Shown here piece after piece: positions 45,621 through 57,769 of a stretch of DNA of 64,000 bases. Within the stretch, counting starts at the first letter, position 1. Every line of letters starts with the position of its first letter. The notes below the pieces were generated by a model. The model had not been told where the DNA came from. It saw only the letters and a program-made list of their open reading frames with translations, and searched no databases. Origin of the DNA: Bacteroidales bacterium (GTDB lineage Bacteria > Bacteroidota > Bacteroidia > Bacteroidales > UBA3663). Location: the NCBI GenBank assembly GCA_017561935.1, contig JAFZBE010000012.1, positions 1-64,000 of the forward strand, written 5' to 3'. Both the position numbers and the translations under genes were made by a program.

Positions 45621-46361
45621 TTATTTCTGCACGGGCTCGCCCAACGATTCGGCGATGACGCGCTGTGATTCGTGAAGCAGACGATCCACGCCAGCATCGG
45701 TGCCTTCCTTGCGAGAAACGGGTTCGAGAGGTTGGTGGATGGTGAGCTTCAGATGATGCGGATGAATGAGCCACGACCCTTTCTGCAGCACCTTGTAGGG
45801 CCCTTCGATGGTGATGGGCACCACGGGCACTTTAAGCATGGCAGCCAGGGTAAATGCTCCTTTCTTGAAGGTTCCGAGATGTCCATCATTCGAACGTGTG
45901 CCTTCGGGGAAGATGATGAGCGAGTGTCCTTCCTTCAGCGTGGCCAAGGCCTGACGTATGGTATGCATCATGCCTGTAGTCCCATGCGAATCGACGAAGA
46001 TATGCCCGGCCCGTTCGCAAGCTGTGCCTACGAAGATGATCTTGCGGAGTCCCTTGCGAAGCATCCAACGGAAGTCATGTCCCAGAAAACCAAAGAGGAG
46101 GAAGATGTCGAACGCGCCCTGATGGTTGGCCACAAAGACGTACTCGGTGTCCTTGTTGATGTTCTCGCGACCTTCGACTGTCACTGGACATAGCGACAAC
46201 CTGATGATACATCGTGCCCAGATGACACCTGGCCAATAACCCCAGAAATTACGGTTTCCTAGCCAGCATCCCAGGATAGTGGCGATTGAGGCTAAAATGG
46301 ATAGAATGATCAAAAGTGGCACAAAGACCAGCCATTGATAAATGAAATACAATATCTTCAT
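45621..46361 (-). CDS. plsC: 1-acyl-glycerol-3-phosphate acyltransferase
   Basis: 246 residues. N-terminal hydrophobic segments (8-35) anchor it to the inner membrane; the acyltransferase motifs are NHQGAFD (His80, Asp85), the RKGLRKIIFVG block and FPEGTRS (151-157). It adds the second acyl chain to lysophosphatidate to form phosphatidate. It is first in a three-gene minus-strand run with the PP2C-like and XRE genes. Confidence 0.92.
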   Translation of the reverse strand: MKILYFIYQWLVFVPLLIILSILASIATILGCWLGNRNFWGYWPGVIWARCIIRLSLCPVTVEGRENINKDTEYVFVANHQGAFDIFLLFGFLGHDFRWMLRKGLRKIIFVGTACERAGHIFVDSHGTTGMMHTIRQALATLKEGHSLIIFPEGTRSNDGHLGTFKKGAFTLAAMLKVPVVPITIEGPYKVLQKGSWLIHPHHLKLTIHQPLEPVSRKEGTDAGVDRLLHESQRVIAESLGEPVQK

Positions 46362-46442
46362 ATAAAGTTTTTGGCTCAGGATTGAGCCGCCATTTTTGTC
46401 AATAATTTGCTGAAAAAATCGCTGTTTTTAGTATTTTCGGGG

Positions 46443-46471
46443 CAAATATATGCTTTTTTTCGTTAAAACAA
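46443..46471 (-). promoter_or_regulatory. Promoter of plsC
   Basis: Minus-strand TTG (complement of 46469-46471) and TATATTTG (complement of 46443-46450), 18 bp apart; start roughly 75 nt before the ATG. Confidence 0.7.
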
Positions 46472-46572
46472 GCATTTTTTTCAGTTTTTTTGACCAACAT
46501 ATTGTTTTTTTTTGTTACTTTGCCCCAAAATATAAGTCGAAAATACATTTTAAAAACACAAAACAATACATT

Positions 46573-46776
46573 ATGAGAGCTCTTAAGCAGTATGGAGGTT
46601 CAATCCTCATCCTTATCGTTGTCGTAGTTCTGGCTATCAGTTTCTATACTGAAGCCCTTCAGGATGCTAGTCTTAATACCGTTATTCTTGCCGTTTGCTT
46701 TGTACTTGTTGTTGCTGGTGTTCTTTTGAACATCTTTGGCGGCAAGTCAGCTGACAAGATTGGTGGCGGCAAGTGA
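46573..46776 (+). CDS. Small two-helix membrane protein
   Basis: 67 residues from MRALKQYGGSILILIV; the longer reading from 46450 passes through AT-rich promoter sequence and is rejected. Two membrane helices lie at about 9-27 and 36-55, with a Gly/Lys-rich tail (GGKSADKIGGGK). A TTACTTTG box with a TTTG element about 22 bp before it sits upstream (46489-46522), and a terminator follows at 46822. The family is unknown; such short proteins are common and undescribed in Bacteroidales. Confidence 0.7.
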   Translation: MRALKQYGGSILILIVVVVLAISFYTEALQDASLNTVILAVCFVLVVAGVLLNIFGGKSADKIGGGK

Positions 46777-46821
46777 TCAGGTATCCGACTGCTGCAACAA
46801 TTTACAACGAACAACACGCAG

Positions 46822-46855
46822 AACGCGCAGAGGCGTGAGTCTTTGCGCGTTTTTG
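46822..46855 (+). terminator. Terminator of the small two-helix membrane protein
   Basis: AACGCGCA (46822-46829) pairs with TGCGCGTT (46844-46851), followed by TTT. Confidence 0.8.
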
Positions 46856-46917
46856 TAAACACAAAATGCCATTAGTCCCTATTATGGGGTTATAGTAAGT
46901 TAAAAGACCCCTTAGGA

Positions 46918-46949
46918 TTTGCAACCTGACTGAAAAATCACTATCTTTG
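46918..46949 (+). promoter_or_regulatory. Promoter of the outer membrane barrel gene
   Basis: TTTG at 46918-46921 and TATCTTTG at 46942-46949, 20 bp apart. It covers the first in-frame ATG (46947), which fixes the start at 47016. Confidence 0.8.
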
Positions 46950-47015
46950 CGCCCACATTTTAATTATATATTATTTTTGAGCAGCAGGTTGTCTATCATT
47001 TCAAGTGTGATTTAT

Positions 47016-47696
47016 ATGTATATCAATAAGAGATCGGTTCTACTTATTATTTTCATGTTGGTTGTTGCGATGCCATCTTTCGCTCAACGATTCACAAAAA
47101 AGGAACAGGCTAAACGTGAAGCGCGTGCCATCAACTACTTTTATGGAAACTCCTTCACCGTGTCGGCTGGATATGTTCACAGCTGGTTGGCACGCGACCG
47201 TTTTACTGAGTCAAGCTTTGGTCGTACAGGAGCCTATCAGAACACTCGTGATTCCTACGCTTTCAGTTTCTCATGGGACTATAACAAGAAAAAGCACCAC
47301 GGCTTCCGCGTGAGCGCAGGTTATGCGCAGTTTGGAGGCGAGAAGATCTTTTACAATGACCTCGGTCTTGGTTATGGCCGTCAGATACGTCACGATCTAA
47401 CCGAACAGATTCACCTCAACGAGGTAATGGTCGTTGGTAAGTATCGCTACTTCATTCCCTTGACGTACAAGAGCCGCATCTCGCTCGATGCAGGTGCCTT
47501 CGCTTCACGCATCGTCGGTTCGTACGGCGATGCCGAGCATTGGGACTTCGGACCCTTGGTCGGAATAGGATACGATTGGCGTCATCTTTCCCTTGGTGTT
47601 GATTACATCCCCGGTGTCTGGTACGATGTCATCGATGGCAGTACGGCTAGGGTGAGCGCACTTATGTTCAACGTGGGATTCCATTTCTGGAAATAA
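47016..47696 (+). CDS. Outer membrane beta-barrel protein of unknown function
   Basis: 226 residues from MYINKRSVLLIIFMLVVAMP, a signal peptide cleaved near PSFAQ. The mature part alternates aromatic amphipathic strands (FTVSAGYVHSW, YAFSFSWDY, GFRVSAGYAQFG) and ends in a barrel-closing strand with terminal aromatic (LMFNVGFHFWK). It is a small barrel of roughly 8-10 strands, like PorT-type or OmpW-sized proteins. The role is unknown. It has its own promoter. Confidence 0.75.
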   Translation: MYINKRSVLLIIFMLVVAMPSFAQRFTKKEQAKREARAINYFYGNSFTVSAGYVHSWLARDRFTESSFGRTGAYQNTRDSYAFSFSWDYNKKKHHGFRVSAGYAQFGGEKIFYNDLGLGYGRQIRHDLTEQIHLNEVMVVGKYRYFIPLTYKSRISLDAGAFASRIVGSYGDAEHWDFGPLVGIGYDWRHLSLGVDYIPGVWYDVIDGSTARVSALMFNVGFHFWK

Positions 47697-47762
47697 GCGA
47701 CTTTTTTAACTACCCATTAATAACCCTTTTATTCCCTTTTTTACTCCACTATTATTCAACAA

Positions 47763-49112
47763 ATGGAATTTTCATTCAGTCCACTGACGGCTGTCTCGCC
47801 TATCGATGGACGTTATCATTCCAAGACGGAGGTTTTGAGCAATTATTTCTCCGAATTTGCACTTATCAAGTATCGCGTTCGTGTCGAAGTCGAATACTTC
47901 ATTGCACTCTGCGAACTTCCTTTGCCTCAATTGGCCGACGTCGATCGCAGTATTTTTGATCGTCTTCGCGATATCTATCGTAACTTTACTCCTGCTGAGG
48001 CACAACGTGTGAAGGACATCGAGAAGGTGACCAATCACGATGTGAAAGCTGTAGAATATCTCCTCAAAGAGGAGTTCGACCGCCTCGGCCTTGAGAAGTA
48101 CAAGGAGTTTATCCATTTCGGTCTCACCAGCCAGGACATCAACAACACTTCGGTGCCCATGTCGATCAAGGAGGCCATCTACGATGTCTATATCCCCGCC
48201 CTTCAGGAGGTCATCGATATCCTTGCTCGCTATGCCGAGGACTGGAAGGACATCCCCATGCTTGCTCGCACGCACGGACAACCTGCTTCTCCCACTCGTC
48301 TTGGCAAGGAGGTGATGGTTTTTGTCTATCGTCTGAACCAGCAACTCGAGAATCTTCGTCAGGTGAAGATCAGCGGCAAGTTCGGTGGCGCTACTGGCAA
48401 CTTCAACGCCCATCACATTGCTTATCCCGATCGTGACTGGCGCGCCTTCGGCAACCGTTTCCTCAGTGAGCGTCTGGGTATCGAACGTGAGGAGTGGACC
48501 ACACAGATTTCCAATTACGACAATCTTGCAGCCCTTTTCGATGCCATGCGTCGCATCAACGTGGTCCTTCTCGACCTCGACCGCGATTTCTGGCAGTACA
48601 TCTCGATGGAGTATTTCAAGCAGCAGATCAAGGCCGGTGAGGTTGGCTCCAGCGCTATGCCTCATAAGGTCAATCCCATCGACTACGAGAATTCGGAAGG
48701 CAACCTTGGCATTGCCAATGCCATCCTTGAGCATCTTGCCAACAAGTTGCCCGTAAGTCGATTGCAGCGAGACCTTACCGACTCGACAGTCCTGCGAAAC
48801 GTGGGTGTCCCCATGGGACATACCCTTATTGCCCTGGCTTCCACCAGAAAGGGACTCGGTAAACTGTTGCTCAACGAGACCGCCATCCGTCGTGACCTCG
48901 ACAATGCTTGGGCCGTTGTGGCCGAAGGCATTCAGACCATCCTTCGTCGCGAAGGTTATCCAAAGCCCTATGAAACTCTAAAGGCTTTGACCCGTGTGAA
49001 TACGGGTATGAACGAACAAACCATTGCTAATTTTATAGAATCATTAAACGTATCGGAGTCAGTGAAAGCAGAGTTGCATGCGCTTTCTCCATCTAACTAC
49101 ACAGGAATTTAA
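47763..49112 (+). CDS. purB: Adenylosuccinate lyase
   Basis: 449 residues. The fumarase/lyase signature [16 protein letters not shown] and the conserved TSQDINNTS and [10 protein letters not shown] blocks are present. It makes AMP from adenylosuccinate and also acts in the AICAR step of purine synthesis. The N-terminus ([14 protein letters not shown]) is of the enterobacterial-type PurB. The pseudouridine synthase gene starts 2 bp after its stop. Confidence 0.95.
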   Translation: MEFSFSPLTAVSPIDGRYHSKTEVLSNYFSEFALIKYRVRVEVEYFIALCELPLPQLADVDRSIFDRLRDIYRNFTPAEAQRVKDIEKVTNHDVKAVEYLLKEEFDRLGLEKYKEFIHFGLTSQDINNTSVPMSIKEAIYDVYIPALQEVIDILARYAEDWKDIPMLARTHGQPASPTRLGKEVMVFVYRLNQQLENLRQVKISGKFGGATGNFNAHHIAYPDRDWRAFGNRFLSERLGIEREEWTTQISNYDNLAALFDAMRRINVVLLDLDRDFWQYISMEYFKQQIKAGEVGSSAMPHKVNPIDYENSEGNLGIANAILEHLANKLPVSRLQRDLTDSTVLRNVGVPMGHTLIALASTRKGLGKLLLNETAIRRDLDNAWAVVAEGIQTILRREGYPKPYETLKALTRVNTGMNEQTIANFIESLNVSESVKAELHALSPSNYTGI

Positions 49113-49114
49113 TT

Positions 49115-50716
49115 ATGGAAGAAAATCAGAATCCACAGGCAAACACCCCACAAGAGGGTAATGCAAATCCCGAAGGTGCAGCACAGGCACCAAAGCGTCG
49201 TCCACGTATCGGCGAGAGCCGCTTCGGCAACGCAGCAACCTTTGATCCACAGTCACGTAATTCTTATCAGCGCGGTGGCGCCAACGATTATAGCGGTTAT
49301 GGTCGTGCAGGCGGCTACCAGCGTGGAGGCGGCTATCAGCGCGGTGGCGGATATCAGCGTGGAGGCGGCTACCAGCGTCCCATGCAGGAAACCGACGGCT
49401 ATCAGCGCCCACAGGAAAATGAGGGCGGCTATCAGCAGGGCGCTTACCAGCGTCCACAGGGTGGTTATCAGGGCTATCAGCGCCCACAGCGTCCACAGGG
49501 CGGCTATCGTCGCTACAACCAGGAAGGCGAACAAGGCGGTTATCAGAGCTACCAGCGTCCGCAGCGCCCCAACAACGGTTATACTCGCTACAACGAGAAC
49601 CAAGGATATCAGCAGCCACAAGGTGAGCCACAGGAAGGCAAGGCCCCACAGGATACTCAGCAACCCCAGGAGGGAGGCTATATGCAGTCATATCAGCCAC
49701 AGGGTGGCTACCAGCCACGCGGTTATCAGCGTCCCCAGCAGGGCGGTTATGGCCGTCCACAAGGTGGCTACGGTCGTCCTCAGCAGGGCGGTTATGGCCG
49801 TCAGCAGGGTGCCTATGGTCGTCCTCAGCAAGGCGGTTATGGCCGTCCGGGTGCCTATGGTCGTCCTCAGCAGGGTGGCTACGGCCGTCCACAGCAGGGC
49901 GCTTACGGTCGTCCCCAGAAGCAGAAACCCAATCGCAAGCATCAGGGCTACAATCCTCATCGTCCAGTAGAGTACGTCGAGGCTATTGTCGATCCAAACG
50001 AGGAACTGCGTCTCAACAAGTACCTCGCCAATGCAGGTGTCTGCTCGCGTCGTGAGGCTGACGAGCACATCGCAGCTGGTGCCGTCAAGGTAAATGGTGT
50101 AGTCGTTACCGAACTTGGTACCAAGGTGACCCGCAAGGATCAGGTGACCTTCAACGACCAGCCGGTAAGCCTGGAGCGCAAGGTATATGTTCTTCTTAAC
50201 AAGCCGAAGGACACTGTCACCACCAGCGATGACCCACAGGGCCGTCAGACCGTCATGGATCTCGTCCGTAATGCAAGCCGCGAGCGCATCTATCCCGTTG
50301 GTCGTCTCGACCGCAATACCACAGGTGTATTGCTCCTCACCAATGACGGTGACCTCGCTTCGAAGCTCACGCATCCCAAGTACATCAAGAAGAAGATCTA
50401 CCACGTATGGCTCGACAAGGATGTGGCCGAGACCGACCTCGCCCGCATTGCAGCAGGCATCGAGCTTGACGATGGTCCCATCCACGCCGATGCTATTGCC
50501 TACGCCAACGAGGAGGACAAGAACCAGGTGGGCATCGAGATCCACTCGGGCAAGAATCGTATCGTTCGCCGTATCTTCGAGCATCTCGGCTATCGTGTAG
50601 TGAAGCTCGACCGTGTTTACTTTGCAGGTCTTACCAAGAAGAATCTGCCACGCGGCCGTTGGCGTCATCTAACCCAGCAGGAGGTCAGCATGCTCAAGAT
50701 GGGTGCTTTCGAATAA
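49115..50716 (+). CDS. rluB: Pseudouridine synthase (RluB/RsuA family) with a long low-complexity N-terminus
   Basis: 533 residues. Residues about 45-275 are repeats of Gly-Tyr-Gln/Gly-Arg-Pro-Gln-type units ([15 protein letters not shown]), rich in Arg, Gln and Tyr and probably disordered. About 290-345 is an S4 RNA-binding domain ([19 protein letters not shown]). The catalytic part has [20 protein letters not shown] with the nucleophile Asp. RluB modifies U2605 of 23S rRNA in E. coli. The extension recalls RNA-binding RGG-like tails; it is likely to be variable in length because it is repeated DNA. Confidence 0.9.
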   Translation: MEENQNPQANTPQEGNANPEGAAQAPKRRPRIGESRFGNAATFDPQSRNSYQRGGANDYSGYGRAGGYQRGGGYQRGGGYQRGGGYQRPMQETDGYQRPQENEGGYQQGAYQRPQGGYQGYQRPQRPQGGYRRYNQEGEQGGYQSYQRPQRPNNGYTRYNENQGYQQPQGEPQEGKAPQDTQQPQEGGYMQSYQPQGGYQPRGYQRPQQGGYGRPQGGYGRPQQGGYGRQQGAYGRPQQGGYGRPGAYGRPQQGGYGRPQQGAYGRPQKQKPNRKHQGYNPHRPVEYVEAIVDPNEELRLNKYLANAGVCSRREADEHIAAGAVKVNGVVVTELGTKVTRKDQVTFNDQPVSLERKVYVLLNKPKDTVTTSDDPQGRQTVMDLVRNASRERIYPVGRLDRNTTGVLLLTNDGDLASKLTHPKYIKKKIYHVWLDKDVAETDLARIAAGIELDDGPIHADAIAYANEEDKNQVGIEIHSGKNRIVRRIFEHLGYRVVKLDRVYFAGLTKKNLPRGRWRHLTQQEVSMLKMGAFE

Positions 50717-50766
50717 TTATCACTGAAGGGCATTGAAAAGTGCCCTTCTACTACATTTATTTAACA

Positions 50767-52191
50767 ATGAAAAGAGAAATCATAAAAGGCCTATTGAAGT
50801 CAGAGGTCCTCGATCGCGAAGTCACCGTGTGCGGATGGGTACGTTCGATGCGTGGCAACAAGGTCGTTAAGTTCATTGCTCTCAACGACGGCTCATGCGT
50901 GTCGGGCGTGCAGGTTGTAGCCGACGTTGCCAAGTTCGATGATGCCCTCTTCAAGCGCATCACTACGGGTGCATGTCTTAAGGTCGTTGGTCAACTTGTG
51001 GCCAGCCAGGGAGGCAACCAGAAGTGCGAGATTCAGGCCCGCGACATCGAAGTGCTCGGTGATTGCGATCCCAATGAATATCCTTTGCAGAAGAAGGGCC
51101 ACTCGATGGAGTTCTTGCGTGAGAAGGCACATCTGCGTCCCCGCACCAACCTCTTCGGTTGCATCCTCCGCATCCGTCACAACATGGCCATCGCCATTCA
51201 TCAGTATTTCCATGAGCATGGCTTCTATTACTTCCACTCTCCGCTCATCACGGCCAGCGACTGCGAAGGCGCCGGTCAGATGTTCCAGGTGACCACCAAG
51301 AACCTTTATGACCTCAAGAAGGACGAGAACGGTTCCATCATCTACGATGACGACTTCTTCGGCAAGATGACCTCACTTACCGTTTCTGGTCAGCTCGAAG
51401 GCGAGTTGGGCGCCACTGCATTGGGACAGATCTACACCTTCGGTCCTACTTTCCGTGCCGAGAACTCCAATACGCCGCGCCATTTGGCAGAGTTCTGGAT
51501 GATTGAGCCCGAAGTGGCCTTCTACGACATGGATGACCTGATGGCTCTCGAAGAGGACTTCATCAAGCATTGCGTGCGCTGGGCACTCGACAACTGCCGC
51601 GAGGAGCTCGAGTTCCTCAACAAGCTCATCGACCCTACGCTCATCGAGCGTCTCGAAGGTGTGTTGAAGGACAGTTTCGTACATCTGCCTTACACCAAGG
51701 GCATCGAGATTCTGCAGCAGGCCATAAAGGATGGTCGCAAGTTCGAGTTCCCATGCAACTGGGGCGATGACCTCGCTTCCGAGCACGAGCGTTTCCTCGT
51801 CGAGGAGTACTTCAAGAAGCCCGTCATCATGACCAACTATCCGAAGAAGATCAAGTCGTTCTACATGAAGATTGATGACAAGCGTCCTGTCTTCAACGGC
51901 GAGGAGATGGAGGAGACCGTTCAGGGTACCGACGTCCTCTTCCCGCAGATCGGCGAGATCATCGGTGGTTCGGTACGTGAGGAGAACTACGACAAGCTCA
52001 TGAACGAGATCACGACGCGTCACATCCCGATGAAGGACATGTGGTGGTATCTCGACACCCGTCGCTTCGGTTCCTGCCCACACGCAGGCTTCGGCCTCGG
52101 CTTCGAGCGTCTCATCCTTTTCGTCACCGGCATGCAGAACATCCGCGACGTCATCCCGTTCCCCCGCACTCCCAAGTCGGCTGAGTTTTAA
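50767..52191 (+). CDS. asnS: Asparaginyl-tRNA synthetase
   Basis: 474 residues from [18 protein letters not shown]. An OB-fold anticodon domain ([14 protein letters not shown]) precedes the class II core, with motif 2 [21 protein letters not shown] and motif 3 [12 protein letters not shown]. The ATG at 50740 adds nine residues and is rejected. The gene follows rluB by 50 bp and converges on leuS. Confidence 0.95.
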   Translation: MKREIIKGLLKSEVLDREVTVCGWVRSMRGNKVVKFIALNDGSCVSGVQVVADVAKFDDALFKRITTGACLKVVGQLVASQGGNQKCEIQARDIEVLGDCDPNEYPLQKKGHSMEFLREKAHLRPRTNLFGCILRIRHNMAIAIHQYFHEHGFYYFHSPLITASDCEGAGQMFQVTTKNLYDLKKDENGSIIYDDDFFGKMTSLTVSGQLEGELGATALGQIYTFGPTFRAENSNTPRHLAEFWMIEPEVAFYDMDDLMALEEDFIKHCVRWALDNCREELEFLNKLIDPTLIERLEGVLKDSFVHLPYTKGIEILQQAIKDGRKFEFPCNWGDDLASEHERFLVEEYFKKPVIMTNYPKKIKSFYMKIDDKRPVFNGEEMEETVQGTDVLFPQIGEIIGGSVREENYDKLMNEITTRHIPMKDMWWYLDTRRFGSCPHAGFGLGFERLILFVTGMQNIRDVIPFPRTPKSAEF

Positions 52192-52212
52192 AGAGTCGAT
52201 AAGACAATAAAC

Positions 52213-52250
52213 AATACAGGCTGCAAGCGTTTTTGCTCGCAGCCTGTATT
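52213..52250. terminator. Bidirectional terminator between asnS and leuS
   Basis: AATACAGGCTGC (52213-52224) and GCAGCCTGTATT (52239-52250) are exact inverse complements. Confidence 0.88.
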
Positions 52251-52278
52251 AATATTATATCCTGTATTAATATTATAT
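52243..52278. repeat. Exact tandem duplication of 18 bp
   Basis: CCTGTATTAATATTATAT occurs at 52243-52260 and again directly at 52261-52278. The first copy overlaps the 3' arm of the terminator stem. Confidence 0.9.
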
Positions 52279-52290
52279 AATGTATATCGC

Positions 52291-55134
<2,844 letters not shown>

Positions 55135-55152
55135 TATTGATTGTATTATGAA

Positions 55153-57162
55153 TTATTGTCCTTGTTTCATTTCTCGCAAAAGCAGCTCCATCACCAGTTG
55201 GATGATGTGCTCGGCAACGCCGGCACGTAGGAGTTTCTGCTTGTCGCGGAGAATGCCATTATAAGCGTAAGTCGAGTCATCAACGTTTCTGAAGCGTTCG
55301 ATAGCCAAAGGGATGTCCTCGTCCTGCAGCGCAATGTGTCCGCCCAGAATCCAATCGTCAGCTTCAGGCTCGGGTCGACTGAGCACCATGCGGATGAACT
55401 TCTCGGCTCGTGTGTGGTCATTAGTCAGGAAAAGGGCATTGGCCAGTTCGCGATGCACACGCAGTTGTCCTTCCTTCTTGATGTCGGCCTTGTAAAGTAT
55501 CTCGATGGCTTCGTCGATGCGATTCTGACAGGTAAGACAGCGTCCCATTCGCATCAGCAGTGTCGGGTCGTCGGGAAAATGCTCGAGGGCCTCATGGAGC
55601 ACCTGTCCCTCTATCTCGTATTCCTGTACTTCGTGATAGGCGTCGGCCAGATGTCGCAGAGTCCATTTGTTACCAGGGAAGAGGGTATTGCACTTGATGA
55701 GCGTCCGAAGGGCCTTACGGTTGTCGTTGCTGCTGCCGCTGTACGACATGGCATAGTAGAGTTTCTGCAAGGTCTCCTCGGTCACTTCATGTTTGAGCAA
55801 TGTATTGTATGTGACGCAAGCTTCGTCCCAGCGTTCCTTGCGGAAAAGTAACTCGGCGGTTTTCTTCAGCTGGTCGGGATGGCTGATGCCGGCGCTGAGC
55901 CATTTGTTTTGGCTTAGGTCAAGGTTGCGATCAAAAAGTGGGTAACGCATTGCCTCACCCTTGGGGTGCATGTTGCAGTAGCGGAAGAGGTCGTGTAGGT
56001 AGTTGCGCATCACATAGAGAGGACTTGGTGGCAGTATCTCATCAAAATGCAAACCTTTACTTTCGAGTTTCTCGCCGATGGTCACCATAAGTTCCTTGTT
56101 GTAGGTATGCATGGTGACAAATGTACCATACTTTTCGGTGTTGCATTGGACTGCCGATGCCAACATCATGCGTGACCACGTCAGTGCCCTGGGGTTCTCC
56201 TCAAGGGCGGCCTTGATGAAGGGTTGGTTAAGGCTGAATGGTTCAAGCCAATGGTGACGAGAGTTTTCGCCGCTGAAGAACGAGATTTTCTTGACGTGCG
56301 AAAACACCGAAAAGGTGGTGTCGATGCCTTCGGCGATGACCTCAAAGAATTCACGGACGCGTTCATCTTCGTCGATTTCCTCATCTTCGCCATCCTGGTT
56401 CATAATCTGATGCATTTTCTTGCCGAAAGAAAAGGCCTCGCGACATTGCAGGAGGTCAATCTGGAGTTTGAAGAGCAGGTCGGAAGCACTCTCGCAGATG
56501 TACCGATATTGTTCACGCAGACGGGGCAGGTGCTCGATACGGTGTTCATGAATAAGTGCCACAAAGACCAGCGTGATCCAAGCCTGCATCTGCAGCTGCA
56601 CGGGTTGGTCGTCGAGGGTATATGTGTAGAGGTCTTCCACCATACGGCCATCAAAGTTCTGTGTCAAATGCAGTGTGATAGCGGAAAGGAGGGTGGCTCG
56701 AACGTATTCGGGTATGTTGTCATCGAGGATGGCCTGATGCAAAGCCTTGCGTTCCTCCTTGGTCAGATGTCGGCTTTCGGCCACCTGCTCAAAGACGTGG
56801 TTGAGGCGGAGGTCGTTCTCGGGTTCGGCTTGTAGTTTTTCAAGAAGCTGGGTGACCGGCTCCTCCAAGGGAAGTATGGCAGGCTGTTCGGCATCATAAA
56901 GACTTTCGGCCAGCGTCCAAGCACGATCCATCAGGATGTTGTGTTGTTCCTGCAGCTTGGGGTCATGAGTGCCTTTCGACAGGAAGTCGAGCATGTGGCC
57001 GTAATCCTTCTGCAGCGTGTCGGCCTCTTCTCCTAAAGAGTACAGACGTGGCTCCATAACACAATACTTGCTGATCAACGTCAACGCATTTTGCAGTTGT
57101 CCGTTCACCAGCCGCCGTACTACCTTATCGTATGTCTTTGCCTGCTTGTTTTTGTCCGCCAT
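55153..57162 (-). CDS. TPR-repeat protein of unknown function
   Basis: 669 residues, cytoplasmic, mostly helical. An N-terminal part (1-350) has no named domain but a conserved-looking block (YGHMLDFLSKGTHDPKLQEQ); the C-terminal 400-640 contains TPR-like pairs (for example DACVTYNTLLKHEV and ALEHFPDDPTLLMRMGRCLTCQNRIDEAIEIL). It is likely a scaffold. Its ATG lies only 20 bp after the 3' end of rnpB on the same strand, and it is followed closely by leuS. Confidence 0.75.
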   Translation of the reverse strand: MADKNKQAKTYDKVVRRLVNGQLQNALTLISKYCVMEPRLYSLGEEADTLQKDYGHMLDFLSKGTHDPKLQEQHNILMDRAWTLAESLYDAEQPAILPLEEPVTQLLEKLQAEPENDLRLNHVFEQVAESRHLTKEERKALHQAILDDNIPEYVRATLLSAITLHLTQNFDGRMVEDLYTYTLDDQPVQLQMQAWITLVFVALIHEHRIEHLPRLREQYRYICESASDLLFKLQIDLLQCREAFSFGKKMHQIMNQDGEDEEIDEDERVREFFEVIAEGIDTTFSVFSHVKKISFFSGENSRHHWLEPFSLNQPFIKAALEENPRALTWSRMMLASAVQCNTEKYGTFVTMHTYNKELMVTIGEKLESKGLHFDEILPPSPLYVMRNYLHDLFRYCNMHPKGEAMRYPLFDRNLDLSQNKWLSAGISHPDQLKKTAELLFRKERWDEACVTYNTLLKHEVTEETLQKLYYAMSYSGSSNDNRKALRTLIKCNTLFPGNKWTLRHLADAYHEVQEYEIEGQVLHEALEHFPDDPTLLMRMGRCLTCQNRIDEAIEILYKADIKKEGQLRVHRELANALFLTNDHTRAEKFIRMVLSRPEPEADDWILGGHIALQDEDIPLAIERFRNVDDSTYAYNGILRDKQKLLRAGVAEHIIQLVMELLLREMKQGQ

Positions 57163-57180
57163 TATGAAGTTTTAATAAAA

Positions 57181-57562
57181 ATGCAGTAGGCTTATAAGCC
57201 GGGTTCTGTTCCTGTCTTGATGACAGGTGTCTGCCATTGATCTGAGTCCGCCATTACTGACGTACTTTAGCAATCTACCCCCTGGCTTGGACGGGCCGCC
57301 CTTCATGGACACAGTATCGTTGCCGACACGTGCCAACCACCAGTATACATGATCTTACAACCCATGGGACGTACAGCCACGCCTTGTTGCCAAGTGTGCG
57401 GTGAGCTCTTACCTCGCCTTTTCACCCTTACCCCTTGCGGGGCGGTTATTTTCTGTTACGTTACCTAAACGTCGCCGCCTACCGGCTGTTAACCGGCATG
57501 GAGCCCTGTGTAGCCCGGACTTTCCTCACGCGCGAGCGAGCGACAGACTGGCCTACTGCGTG
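57181..57562 (-). ncRNA. rnpB: RNase P RNA (bacterial type A)
   Basis: On the minus strand the RNA starts near 57562 with GCAGTAGGCC (57551-57560) and closes P1 by pairing with GCCTACTGC (57183-57191). Diagnostic conserved parts are AGGAAAGTCCGGGCT near the 5' end and ACAGAACCCGGCTTATAAGCC near the 3' end. The RNA is the catalytic part of RNase P, which trims tRNA 5' ends. A TATCTTTG -7 box lies just upstream. Confidence 0.95.
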
Positions 57563-57564
57563 CG

Positions 57565-57572
57565 CAAAGATA
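57565..57572 (-). promoter_or_regulatory. -7 box of rnpB
   Basis: Minus-strand TATCTTTG (complement of 57565-57572), a few bases before the RNA 5' end. A -33 element is not clear. Confidence 0.6.
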
Positions 57573-57688
57573 CGCAAAATTATTTAAAATGAGTGTAAAC
57601 GGAAATCAAAATTTTGATTCTTTGCGCCTTTTTTAATAGAAAATGTTAAAATTTCATCCCATTTTAACTTAATTCGCTTAAACTTGTG

Positions 57689-57696
57689 TATCTTTG
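57689..57696 (+). promoter_or_regulatory. -7 box of the HtrA-type protease gene
   Basis: TATCTTTG at 57689-57696; the -33 side is weak. The leader is about 70 nt. The 207-bp gap after rnpB holds nothing else recognisable. Confidence 0.55.
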
Positions 57697-57769
57697 CAGC
57701 GTCAAATTAGACGAAATTCAATTAACATATAACAAATAATATTGGTATTTTCAGTACAAAGGAATAATT

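Noticed and set aside
47772..48821. 349-residue frame opposite purB
   Set aside because: It is entirely within purB and antisense.
49161..49970. 269-residue frame inside the rluB repeat region
   Set aside because: It comes from codon-repeat structure of the low-complexity N-terminus in another frame.
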